Positions 25,176 to 31,636 of a DNA stretch of 42,571 nucleotides are shown here, one piece after another; the stretch's first letter is position 1; each line of letters opens with the position of its first letter. The stretch comes from a virus. Position numbers and translations under genes: made by a program. A model generated the notes under the pieces. That model had not been told where the DNA came from. It was given only the letters and a program-made list of their open reading frames with translations, and ran no database searches. The stretch lies in the IMG/VR virus record IMGVR_UViG_3300030102_002597, positions 4,525-47,095 of that record; one strand, written 5' to 3'.

Positions 25176-26603
25176 TCACCTCTTACCGACTATGCCCAAT
25201 GCAAGAGAGGTGTCATCGAAACTGTATGCCGCGCTGTTCTCCGTATTGACCTCGGTCGGCCCCGTTGGTGCTGATGACCTGTCTTCGCTTGCCTGTCCTC
25301 CTCGTTTCGCGTGTTCATCCAATACAGGAGATGCCTTTGCTAGGCGTTCTAGTTTGTCCATAAGACGCTCTATCTTCTTCTTCAAGTGAATCAGTTCGGT
25401 GCGAGAGAGTTTGCTCTTTGCCTTGAGTAGGTAGTCCTCTGAGAATTCTAACTCCGAATCTGACGCTAGTACCGCCATGTTGGGTATTGGATCTCTCATG
25501 CCGAGAGGGTCGCCAACGTATCCCCGTGCGACTCTATCCCGTTGTAAGCCGTTTCTTAGGTCGGTTCCCATTCCGCGTGACTGCGCGGGCATTCTGTTGG
25601 AACCCTTCGTACCGCCTATGTAGCCACCACGAGTAGCAGATTCCGTGATTCCGGTGTCACCTGCTGAACGATGCCTAGTTAAGGCTCTTGGCAAAGCACC
25701 AGTCTCTCTCCTCATCTTCTCATTGGCTAGTTTTCTTTGATAGGCTATGGGGTCACGAAGCCTCAATGGTATGCCTTCTGACCTTGTTGAGCCTCTCGTT
25801 CTTATAGGTATAGACTTGACATTGGGATTGAACGATTGACGTTTGGCAGGTGCGTCAAGTTGTAATTGGGCAGAGGCTTTTCGTCGTGCTGTCTTGGACT
25901 TGATGTCCCTTCCTCCGGTAGTGTCGAGTTTTCCTCCTGCTTTCTTTCGTCCTTTCTTCCCCGATCGCTTCTTCTTTCGCTTCTTCTTCGCTTTGGATTT
26001 TCTTTCTTCTTCGTCACTCTCTTCATCCTCCTCGTACTTCCTTCCCTTGTATTTGCGTTTTCCCTTTTCTATGTCCTGTTGAACTACTTCGGAACTCGTT
26101 CTAATCATTCCCCTTGATGGATGCCCGTATGTGATGTTTGGAGTGGTGCTTCTGACTGTTCCTCGATTGGCTCCTGCCGCAAGCGAAAGCCCGTTCGCTC
26201 CCAAATCGACTCCAAGCCCAGATTCAAGCAACTTGTTCTCTTGCTCCATCATCGGGCTTCTATCTATCATCTCATCCATCTTCTCAGGCCTGATGTCTAT
26301 GTGCTTGAGTCCGGGTACGAGTTCCCTGAGTGCCTTCTCCCTCCTCAGACGGGCATTCTTTTGCTGACTGCTCTCAATGTCCTCTGGGGTTCCACGAGCG
26401 TGATGAGATATTCCGTCAGCGTTCTCATTGGGATTTATGTCCAAATCACCGTAGTTGCCCATGTCCCTTCCATTGTATTGGTAAATCTCCTTTACACCAT
26501 GGCCTCCCGTCATCTCTTGTGTTCTGGGACGATACAGATTGCCGATGTCACGAGGATTAGCACTTATCTTCAAAATCTCAGAGGTAAGAACCGGACGACT
26601 CAC
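25176..26603 (-). CDS. Basic, largely disordered protein
   Basis: The 475-residue protein starts at a GTG in a GTGA overlap with the previous stop. A central tract near residues 185-245 is extremely rich in Lys, Arg and Glu (ERKSKAKKKRKKKRSGKKGR), and the following region is Arg/Gly-rich, so DNA condensation or binding is plausible. A coiled-coil-like helix (LSRTELIHLKKKIERLMDKL) lies near 395-420. No enzyme motif is visible. I do not recognise the family. Confidence 0.6.
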   Translation of the reverse strand: MSRPVLTSEILKISANPRDIGNLYRPRTQEMTGGHGVKEIYQYNGRDMGNYGDLDINPNENADGISHHARGTPEDIESSQQKNARLRREKALRELVPGLKHIDIRPEKMDEMIDRSPMMEQENKLLESGLGVDLGANGLSLAAGANRGTVRSTTPNITYGHPSRGMIRTSSEVVQQDIEKGKRKYKGRKYEEDEESDEEERKSKAKKKRKKKRSGKKGRKKAGGKLDTTGGRDIKSKTARRKASAQLQLDAPAKRQSFNPNVKSIPIRTRGSTRSEGIPLRLRDPIAYQRKLANEKMRRETGALPRALTRHRSAGDTGITESATRGGYIGGTKGSNRMPAQSRGMGTDLRNGLQRDRVARGYVGDPLGMRDPIPNMAVLASDSELEFSEDYLLKAKSKLSRTELIHLKKKIERLMDKLERLAKASPVLDEHAKRGGQASEDRSSAPTGPTEVNTENSAAYSFDDTSLALGIVGKR

Positions 26604-27067
26604 TTATTCGTCCTCCAATCCATGGGTTTCCTCTGACTGATTTTCTTCATGTGTATGTTTTTGAAAGACGCTTGAACGCGCAAGGGAAGATCGAGATACC
26701 AGTTTGCTAGATATGGCTCACGAGAGTATCTCTTTGCTAACTTCATGAATGACTGTTTCAATTCCCTGATGGCTTTCATGACCTCTATGTACCCTACCGT
26801 TCGATTCTCCTCGTCTTCGGTCCAGAATTGGCGTATGGCATATCTGCACCACATCACAGTCATTAGGACGTTTGATGCTGTTTCGTTCGATGACTCATGC
26901 TCCATTGAGTTGCTTGTCTCAAGGCTGAGAGAATCTAACCACTCTTCAACAACGTAGTCGAGTCCGTCTAGGAACATAATCAGGTCTTCCTCTGTTTTGG
27001 GATATTCTGAATGAAGAACCTCCTCATAGGGAGTGTCCATGAGCATCAATTGCCTCATCGTCTTCAT
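26600..27067 (-). CDS. Helical protein, unknown family
   Basis: The 155-residue protein starts at an ATGA overlap with the upstream zinc-finger gene. It is predicted all-helical, with acidic N-terminal and basic C-terminal halves (DTPYEEVLHSEYPKTEEDLI; ASFKNIHMKKISQRKPMDWR). The middle contains TASNVLMTVMWCRYAIRQFW. No motif is recognised. Its coupling to the candidate small terminase gene suggests related roles, which is inference. Confidence 0.6.
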   Translation of the reverse strand: MKTMRQLMLMDTPYEEVLHSEYPKTEEDLIMFLDGLDYVVEEWLDSLSLETSNSMEHESSNETASNVLMTVMWCRYAIRQFWTEDEENRTVGYIEVMKAIRELKQSFMKLAKRYSREPYLANWYLDLPLRVQASFKNIHMKKISQRKPMDWRTNK

Positions 27068-27774
27068 TCCTCAAGCACCCCTGCCTCTGCTAATGCGTTT
27101 CTCAGGACTCTCCACTCTTCGGGTGACTTCTCTGCAAAGTGCGCTTGGATGACTGTGATGACATTCACAGATTCGCTCTTGTCTATAACTTCCATCTTAT
27201 CCATCCATTTTGCTAGTTCATTGAGAGTCTCCCTTATCTCTCTGTGAAGACGGACTGCTAGGTCTATATCCTTTGGCGATATTAAGTCGGGCGTTTCGAT
27301 GTATTGCGCCTCTAAAGCATCTAGGTGAAGCGTGAATATCCCATCAAGGCGATTCATGTTTTTCTCTATCTTCATCAGCGAATCACGAGTGCTTTGAATT
27401 GCAGTAGGTATCATCTCCACCTTAGCCGCCGCCTTGATTAGGGGTTGGATGTGCTTTTCCAAGTGATGGCTGACCACAGACTCATCGACATCCAACTCAT
27501 ATGCAAAGTCTGTAATCGTTGCCGCTCCATCGAGAATCGCTGATTCGATTTCTGCTCTCTCAGGATGTGTGCATATGGGACAGTCATGGTTGCTATTGTT
27601 ATGATACTCTCCAGAATGCCTTCGCATATGTCTGTGTGCCGTTCCTGATGCCCATCCCTGATCCCTGTCTAAATCGTCCGTAGCAAGAATCCCTGTCCGA
27701 ATCTGTTGCTCTAGGTTGTCCCTGTCAGGGTGGTTGCAGAAAGGACAATTCTTGCGAGTCCGCCGACCGGCCAT
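27064..27774 (-). CDS. Tandem zinc-finger/helix-turn-helix protein, candidate small terminase subunit
   Basis: The 236-residue protein holds two copies of a module with C-x2-C-x-HP-x-R, then a helix, then H-x3-H. The first has NCPFCNHPDRDNLEQQI and HRHMRRH; the second has DCPICTHPERAEIESAI and HHLEKH after a helix-turn-helix-like stretch (TITDFAYELDVDESVV). The C-terminal half is helical and coiled-coil-like (STRDSLMKIEKNMNRLDGI). This CxxCxHPxR...H-x3-H module is common in small phage DNA-binding proteins, some near terminase genes. DNA recognition for packaging or transcriptional control are the two likely roles. The next genes lead towards the large terminase, which favours the first, but not strongly. 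Confidence 0.65.
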   Translation of the reverse strand: MAGRRTRKNCPFCNHPDRDNLEQQIRTGILATDDLDRDQGWASGTAHRHMRRHSGEYHNNSNHDCPICTHPERAEIESAILDGAATITDFAYELDVDESVVSHHLEKHIQPLIKAAAKVEMIPTAIQSTRDSLMKIEKNMNRLDGIFTLHLDALEAQYIETPDLISPKDIDLAVRLHREIRETLNELAKWMDKMEVIDKSESVNVITVIQAHFAEKSPEEWRVLRNALAEAGVLEE

Positions 27775-27797
27775 GGTAATGCAACGTCATACCATCA

Positions 27798-28082
27798 TTA
27801 TTGTGTTTTTTCATGCATTCGCATATGTATTCCACAATATCCATGCTTAGAATCAATGGCAATTCTTCTCTTGCATCGTGAGCCAGATGCTACTGTTGCC
27901 TTGCATAGTTTATGCTCTGGAGGGTTCCTGTAACACTCAACGCACAGCCCCGTTCCATACTTTGACTTCTTCTTGAGAGGCTTGCCGCAGTCTTGGCATT
28001 TCTTGACCTTCCTTCTTTTGAGTGCGGCTTTGACATCATTCATGTCCACGTCGCCATCCTGATCGACATCAAGGGGACTCAT
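27798..28082 (-). CDS. Small protein with dockerin/EF-hand-like loop and zinc knuckles
   Basis: The 94-residue protein begins with a calcium-binding loop DVDQDGDVDMND (residues 5-16), matching the EF-hand/dockerin pattern with Asp at positions 1, 3, 5, 9 and 12. A zinc ribbon follows (CQDCGKP, then GLCVECYRNPP), and then a C-x(9)-C-x(12)-C-x2-H module (CKATVASGSRC, then GYCGIHMRMH). All features are short, so this is a compact metal-binding protein, perhaps nucleic-acid binding. The upstream gap (28083-28158) is rich in inverted repeats, so the gene may start a separate transcript. Confidence 0.68.
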   Translation of the reverse strand: MSPLDVDQDGDVDMNDVKAALKRRKVKKCQDCGKPLKKKSKYGTGLCVECYRNPPEHKLCKATVASGSRCKRRIAIDSKHGYCGIHMRMHEKTQ

Positions 28083-28094
28083 GGGTGTTCTATT

Positions 28095-28126
28095 CTCAAA
28101 CTGCGTTTTGACATAGTATGTTTGAG
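28095..28126. promoter_or_regulatory. Inverted repeat before the EF-hand/zinc gene
   Basis: CTCAAAC (28095-28101) and GTTTGAG (28120-28126) are exact 7-base inverted arms, and within them lies the 11-base palindrome ACATAGTATGT (28111-28121). The element ends 13 bases before the ATG at 28082. It could be an operator or leader structure. Confidence 0.4.
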
Positions 28127-28158
28127 GGGTATATCCCCCGGCCCTATATGCAGGGCCG
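28127..28158 (-). terminator. Two adjacent GC-rich hairpins after the membrane-protein gene
   Basis: Directly after the TAA of the 28159-28404 gene, CGGCCCT and AGGGCCG (28139-28145 and 28152-28158) form a 7-bp stem with a 6-base loop. A second small GGGG/CCCC stem follows. There is no long T tract, so a bacterial intrinsic terminator is not fully supported. A transcript end or processing signal is plausible. Confidence 0.45.
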
Positions 28159-28404
28159 TTACCGAAAGGAAGCGTACTGTCTCCCTGCTAACAGGAATAC
28201 GACGAAAAGACCGACTAGCGCAAGCATAGATTGAGTCGGGTTCATGGATGGTCCCTTGTATAGGAGAATTACAATGTCAAGCAACATGAATGCTATGATG
28301 AATATCATGGTCGCGCTCTCGACCAGTATCTTGTTTGGACTGAACATTGCTACTGTGGTATGCATAGGGTTGAGGCCCATATTATCTTCAAACGATTTTG
28401 CCAT
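28159..28404 (-). CDS. Small membrane protein, two transmembrane segments
   Basis: The 81-residue protein has a first hydrophobic helix near residues 30-50 (MIFIIAFMLLDIVILLY) and a second near 60-76 (SMLALVGLFVVFLLAG). The loop is short and the C-terminus basic (RQYASFR), a hairpin topology resembling small holins or pinholins. It ends the GTPase/membrane gene cluster. A holin or membrane-anchor role is possible, but I see no endolysin or S-layer hydrolase gene nearby. Confidence 0.65.
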   Translation of the reverse strand: MAKSFEDNMGLNPMHTTVAMFSPNKILVESATMIFIIAFMLLDIVILLYKGPSMNPTQSMLALVGLFVVFLLAGRQYASFR

Positions 28405-28413
28405 ACTTACACC

Positions 28414-29016
28414 TCACAACATTGCCATTCCGGCAGTCCCCATAGCACTCATTCCACCGTGCTGTTGCATCTGATTACCAAGCATACCACCTAACAGGCT
28501 ACCAAAGAAACCCGGTTGGTTGTTCAATAGTGGGTTATGAGCCGCAAGTAGCATCTGAATCTGCTGTTGGTTCATCTGAGTCTGAGTCTGACAAGAAGAC
28601 TGGAGATTTTGCAGAGTTAGTCTTAGATTCTCAGGAGACATGGATACAAGACTTGTTGGAAGAGAGTTACTGTCAATCGTGATATTGCCATTGTCATCAG
28701 TTGTCAGAGTGATTGCCGAGAAGAAATCCTTCAAGGCTAGAGTCATTACTTCTCCTAGCAAATCAAGCAGAACTCCCATATTGTTGCCTTGGATGAACTG
28801 TGACACAGGATCTGTGTATTGCAACAGTCTCGCAGTCGCTTGTATCGGATCGTTTGCCATCTGTTGCATCATGGGGTTCTGCCCCATCATCTGCATCTGC
28901 ATCGGATCCATCATTCCATTTTGCATTCCATACCCTGCACCGCCCATTGCGCCAAACGTAGTAGGCGCACCAAACTGTTGCGTGGGTTCATCGTTGTTTC
29001 TTGAAAACCAACCCAT
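28414..29016 (-). CDS. Met/Gln/Gly-rich protein with hydrophobic core helix
   Basis: The 200-residue protein is low-complexity at its N-terminus (MQNGMMDPMQMQMMGQNPMM) and C-terminus (Gly/Met/Gln-rich). The middle is hydrophobic and helical (NNMGVLLDLLGEVMTLALKD). It is preceded by AAGGAG 8 bases before the ATG, so expression may be high. No family is recognised. The pattern suits a membrane-associated or self-assembling protein in this cluster. Confidence 0.6.
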   Translation of the reverse strand: MGWFSRNNDEPTQQFGAPTTFGAMGGAGYGMQNGMMDPMQMQMMGQNPMMQQMANDPIQATARLLQYTDPVSQFIQGNNMGVLLDLLGEVMTLALKDFFSAITLTTDDNGNITIDSNSLPTSLVSMSPENLRLTLQNLQSSCQTQTQMNQQQIQMLLAAHNPLLNNQPGFFGSLLGGMLGNQMQQHGGMSAMGTAGMAML

Positions 29017-29024
29017 TATTTATT

Positions 29025-29030
29025 CTCCTT
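29025..29030 (-). promoter_or_regulatory. Strong ribosome binding site of the Met/Gln-rich gene
   Basis: AAGGAG on the minus strand, 8 bases before the ATG at 29016, within a 14-base gap between genes. Confidence 0.65.
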
Positions 29031-30017
29031 TTATTGTGTCCCACCATCCGGCGATGGATTTTGGGAAGGGACATTTGTTTGTTGTTGTTGTGGTTGCATG
29101 GCAGGAACGCCAATCATGGTGTTCTGTCTCTGTGCATCCTGTATTTGCAACGCTCTAAGATCGAAAGTTACTGTGACTAAATCTGCGACACCGCTTATTG
29201 GATTAGGGTGTTGAGTCATGGTTATTCCTTTCTGATGTTGAACGTCTTGTTGAATCATGCGAAAGAAAGGCTCGTACTTCACCAAGGACTCAGAAGTCGA
29301 GCGATTTCTGTTTTTAGGAGCCGTCAGACCCGGCACTCTGAGAAACTTAGTCCCCATGCTCGTTGGTCTGGAAATACCGTCCGATTCCAACATTTCCTCC
29401 TGCTGTATCTTCTTGAGGGTGTGATATATGTGCAGGTGAGCAGGACAGAGACTGCTGTTCAACTCATCGCCAATATCGCCATGTGTCCTAGCATGAGGTT
29501 TTCTTGGTTGTCCTGTATCCTCGTCAAACCAATAGATGTCTGCTAAGGACATACGAGTGTCCTCGTCAATGATATGTGCATACGCATTGTCATCTCCCTC
29601 TATGAACCTGCGAATGTCCACGCCACAGCAAGCGCACTCATGTGCGGCATTGTACCTGTATATTCTGAAAAGCCCGAAGTTGTATCTTGGTGGCCTCAAG
29701 ACCTTCCTAAGCATCTTGATGTTCTTCTTTCTTGCTTTTCTCGGATTCTTAGGATTGCTGTGTAGCCTTATCTCCACAGTAGGAACGAATGACTCCTTCT
29801 CTTCACCCGGCATAGAAGATCCACTAGCATTAGCCATTTCGGCCATCTGTTGAGATTTTAGTAATTGAAAACTGACGCCTGTTTCCTGCGCCAATTTCAT
29901 GAGTTGCTCATCGGTGAGTCCCGACAGTCTCGTGCCTGTATTCCAGACAGATGGCATGGATGGCATCATATTCATCATAGTTATGTCACACCTAACAGAC
30001 TCTTTACTGTTATCCAA
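29031..30017 (-). CDS. Protein with treble-clef-like zinc motif, next to the GTPase
   Basis: The longest frame starts at a TTG (30017) just after the GTPase stop; the ATG at 29978, preceded by AGGTG, is a likely alternative. The protein is up to 328 residues. After a helical N-terminus (LSGLTDEQLMKLAQETGVSF) and a basic stretch (KARKKNIKMLRKVLRPPRY) comes a zinc site: HECACCG near residue 125, a distal HI, and LCPAHLHIYH near 195, resembling a treble-clef finger. The C-terminus is Gln/Pro-rich. Nucleic-acid binding is plausible. I cannot assign a family. Confidence 0.62.
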   Translation of the reverse strand: MDNSKESVRCDITMMNMMPSMPSVWNTGTRLSGLTDEQLMKLAQETGVSFQLLKSQQMAEMANASGSSMPGEEKESFVPTVEIRLHSNPKNPRKARKKNIKMLRKVLRPPRYNFGLFRIYRYNAAHECACCGVDIRRFIEGDDNAYAHIIDEDTRMSLADIYWFDEDTGQPRKPHARTHGDIGDELNSSLCPAHLHIYHTLKKIQQEEMLESDGISRPTSMGTKFLRVPGLTAPKNRNRSTSESLVKYEPFFRMIQQDVQHQKGITMTQHPNPISGVADLVTVTFDLRALQIQDAQRQNTMIGVPAMQPQQQQTNVPSQNPSPDGGTQ

Positions 30018-30020
30018 GGG

Positions 30021-30752
30021 TCAGAGACTTTCAATCAACTTTATCATCACCTTCTCGACATTCATTCCGTGTTGTGCAGATATAGCCTCAACATCGGCTT
30101 GGATGCCCGCTTTTCTCAATCTTCGCAACTCCTGTCTGAACGGATAAACGATGGGGTGTTCTCTCTGCAAACCATTGTCCCAGAGATATTGCGCTTGTGG
30201 AGTCCACCAGATGTCCATTTTGTTGATTAGAAAGCAGAACATATCGGGTCTGTAACCCGCCTTTGCATTTTTCCGTGCTTTTCTGCTGAGAGACTGAGGG
30301 TAATGCTTGCCAACGATAGCATCGACAAGATACGACAGAGATGCGACGGACTCTTGTGTGAATTGAGGATAGTTGAGGACTCTATGATCGATGATGAAGA
30401 AAACCACGTTTGGACGACGAATGAACATATCTTCGACCCATAGGCTTCGGAATTGGGTCTGCCCTCCGATGTCCACGCTAGAGACAGGATGTCTCTCCGT
30501 CTTCCACTTGATTTGATGACGATGTGCCGTTGGTAAGACATAGTATCCGTTCTGCCTAGCATGAGTCGTTCTGAACTCAAGGGGTATCGGCTCTATATCA
30601 CCGGGAACGGTAAGATACTGGTCTAAGGTAGTCTTGCCTGTCATGCTTGGGCCATAGACACCTATGCGGTGTGGTTTCAGAGTCCTATACAGTTTCTTTA
30701 TCGCGTTGAAGGAGGCAATTACGATGTGACCTGCCAACATTGCCGAACTCAT
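30021..30752 (-). CDS. Arf/Ras-like small GTPase
   Basis: The 243-residue protein carries all G motifs in order: P-loop GPSMTGKTT at 34-42 (G1), Thr 62-63 in the switch region (G2), VDIGGQ at 93-98 (G3), NKMD at 177-180 (G4) and SAQ at 225-227 (G5-like). DxGGQ, rather than DTAGQ, is the signature of the Arf/SR-beta/G-alpha branch. The N-terminal 30 residues could form an amphipathic helix before the P-loop (IVIASFNAIKKLYRTL), as in Arf proteins that bind membranes. It lies between small membrane-protein genes and a zinc-protein gene. GTP-dependent membrane or assembly control is inferred. Such a GTPase is unusual in a tailed virus. Confidence 0.85.
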   Translation of the reverse strand: MSSAMLAGHIVIASFNAIKKLYRTLKPHRIGVYGPSMTGKTTLDQYLTVPGDIEPIPLEFRTTHARQNGYYVLPTAHRHQIKWKTERHPVSSVDIGGQTQFRSLWVEDMFIRRPNVVFFIIDHRVLNYPQFTQESVASLSYLVDAIVGKHYPQSLSRKARKNAKAGYRPDMFCFLINKMDIWWTPQAQYLWDNGLQREHPIVYPFRQELRRLRKAGIQADVEAISAQHGMNVEKVMIKLIESL

Positions 30753-30767
30753 GGGAGAATCACTCCC
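30753..30767 (-). promoter_or_regulatory. Hairpin covering the GTPase ribosome binding site
   Basis: GGGAG-5-CTCCC is a perfect inverted repeat. On the minus strand AGGGAG, the only ribosome-binding-site-like sequence for the GTPase gene, pairs with CTCCC touching the ATG at 30752. The stop codon of the upstream membrane gene (30760-30762) lies in the loop. This arrangement would couple GTPase translation to that of the upstream gene. Confidence 0.45.
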
Positions 30768-30987
30768 TGTTCGTTATCCACTCCCATACTTCGGTGGGAC
30801 TCACGTTCCCAATGTTGTCTAACAGAAATAAGGTTAGGAATGTGAGGGCGACTCCACCAAATAACGCAATGACTGTCCGCACCCATCCGGCCAATCGTTC
30901 CATCCTTCGTTCATAGGCGTTTTCAGCCAATATCTGCGACATGGCCTCCGCTTGTCTCTCTTGCTTGGTGCTAAACGGCCACACCAA
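30760..30987 (-). CDS. Small single-pass membrane protein
   Basis: The ~75-residue protein starts at a TTG (or at the GTG that is its next codon) after a GGGGGGTGA site. A charged N-terminal helix (ERRMERLAGWVR) precedes one transmembrane helix (VIALFGGVALTFLTLFLL) and a short acidic tail. It stands between another membrane protein and the GTPase and is probably co-translated with the latter. A membrane anchor for the GTPase is an attractive but unproven idea. Confidence 0.62.
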   Translation of the reverse strand: MVWPFSTKQERQAEAMSQILAENAYERRMERLAGWVRTVIALFGGVALTFLTLFLLDNIGNVSPTEVWEWITNRE

Positions 30988-30998
30988 GTTTCACCCCC

Positions 30999-31448
30999 CT
31001 AGTCTTCGTCATTCTCTTCTGTTCCGTCGTTAGGAACCCCGAATAACTGTTGTCCCGTTGCTTGATTGAACTGATTAGACCACTCAGATCGCATCTGCTC
31101 CTTCTGGAATCTTCTCGATTGGAGTTGCATTTGGTTCCTGAACCACTTGTCATATCGTGACTCTTGAGCGAACTCCGCCCTCATTGCTAGGTTGTCCCTG
31201 ATGCCGCCGACTTGGAAGAGAACCATTGCGATGCACAGGAACCCGAAGCAAATCAGACCATATTGAAGCCCCATCTCTGCGGGCGCGGCATCTGGCAGAT
31301 ACCAGTCCAGATGTGATATGCCAACTGCACAGCCCGTGAGCAGGGCTTGCCACAGTAGCATGGCTATCAGATTCACGTCTATTCTTTGGCTGTCATTCGC
31401 CCATGGAGGCGGTCCCCCAAAAGGCGGTTGTTGTTGTGGCATTACCAT
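30999..31448 (-). CDS. Membrane protein with two transmembrane helices and charged cytoplasmic tail
   Basis: The 149-residue protein starts MVMPQQQPPFGGPPPW after an AGGAG site. Two hydrophobic helices lie near residues 25-45 (VNLIAMLLWQALLTGCAVGI) and 62-85 (LQYGLICFGFLCIAMVLFQV). A long Arg/Gln-rich helical tail follows (KWFRNQMQLQSRRFQKEQMR), with an acidic end. It follows the regulator gene by 4 bases. It is probably part of the membrane/GTPase cluster; function unknown. Confidence 0.65.
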   Translation of the reverse strand: MVMPQQQPPFGGPPPWANDSQRIDVNLIAMLLWQALLTGCAVGISHLDWYLPDAAPAEMGLQYGLICFGFLCIAMVLFQVGGIRDNLAMRAEFAQESRYDKWFRNQMQLQSRRFQKEQMRSEWSNQFNQATGQQLFGVPNDGTEENDED

Positions 31449-31452
31449 TCAG

Positions 31453-31590
31453 TCACTCTCCTTTCTCTAGTGCGCGAAAGCCCTTCTCAATCACCATATT
31501 GAGGAAAGCCGACTTCGCCACCAGACCTCTCTTCGATTCCATGAGATGAAATAAGTCATCCCTCAATATAACGGAAACGTGCTTTCCCAT
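31453..31590 (-). CDS. Ribbon-helix-helix DNA-binding regulator, 45 residues
   Basis: I translated this short frame from the minus strand: MGKHVSVILRDDLFHLMESK, then RGLVAKSAFLNMVIEKGFRA, then LEKGE. The order of a basic beta strand (KHVSVILR) and two helices matches the MetJ/Arc (ribbon-helix-helix) fold, and the length is normal for it. A small palindrome (31603-31613) lies 12 bases before its ATG and may be its operator. Its stop is 4 bases before the membrane-protein gene 30999-31448, so it probably heads and regulates the GTPase/membrane cluster. Confidence 0.72.
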   Translation of the reverse strand: MGKHVSVILRDDLFHLMESKRGLVAKSAFLNMVIEKGFRALEKGE

Positions 31591-31602
31591 GAGTTGTGTC
31601 AG

Positions 31603-31613
31603 CCCTAATAGGG
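31603..31613. promoter_or_regulatory. Palindrome before the ribbon-helix-helix gene, candidate operator
   Basis: CCCTA-A-TAGGG is an 11-base inverted repeat, 12 bases before the regulator ATG. Ribbon-helix-helix proteins bind short palindromes of this size and often autoregulate, so this is a candidate operator. Confidence 0.4.
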
Positions 31614-31636
31614 TTAAGAGTGTTTAGGGGATTTTT

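Noticed and set aside
26121-26636. Plus-strand open frame of 171 codons
   Set aside because: It lies opposite the 25176-26603 gene, has no domain and no ribosome binding site, and would be the only large plus-strand gene.
28159-28404. Holin
   Set aside because: Two membrane helices fit, but no lysis enzyme or other lysis gene is nearby, so I kept only the membrane-protein call.
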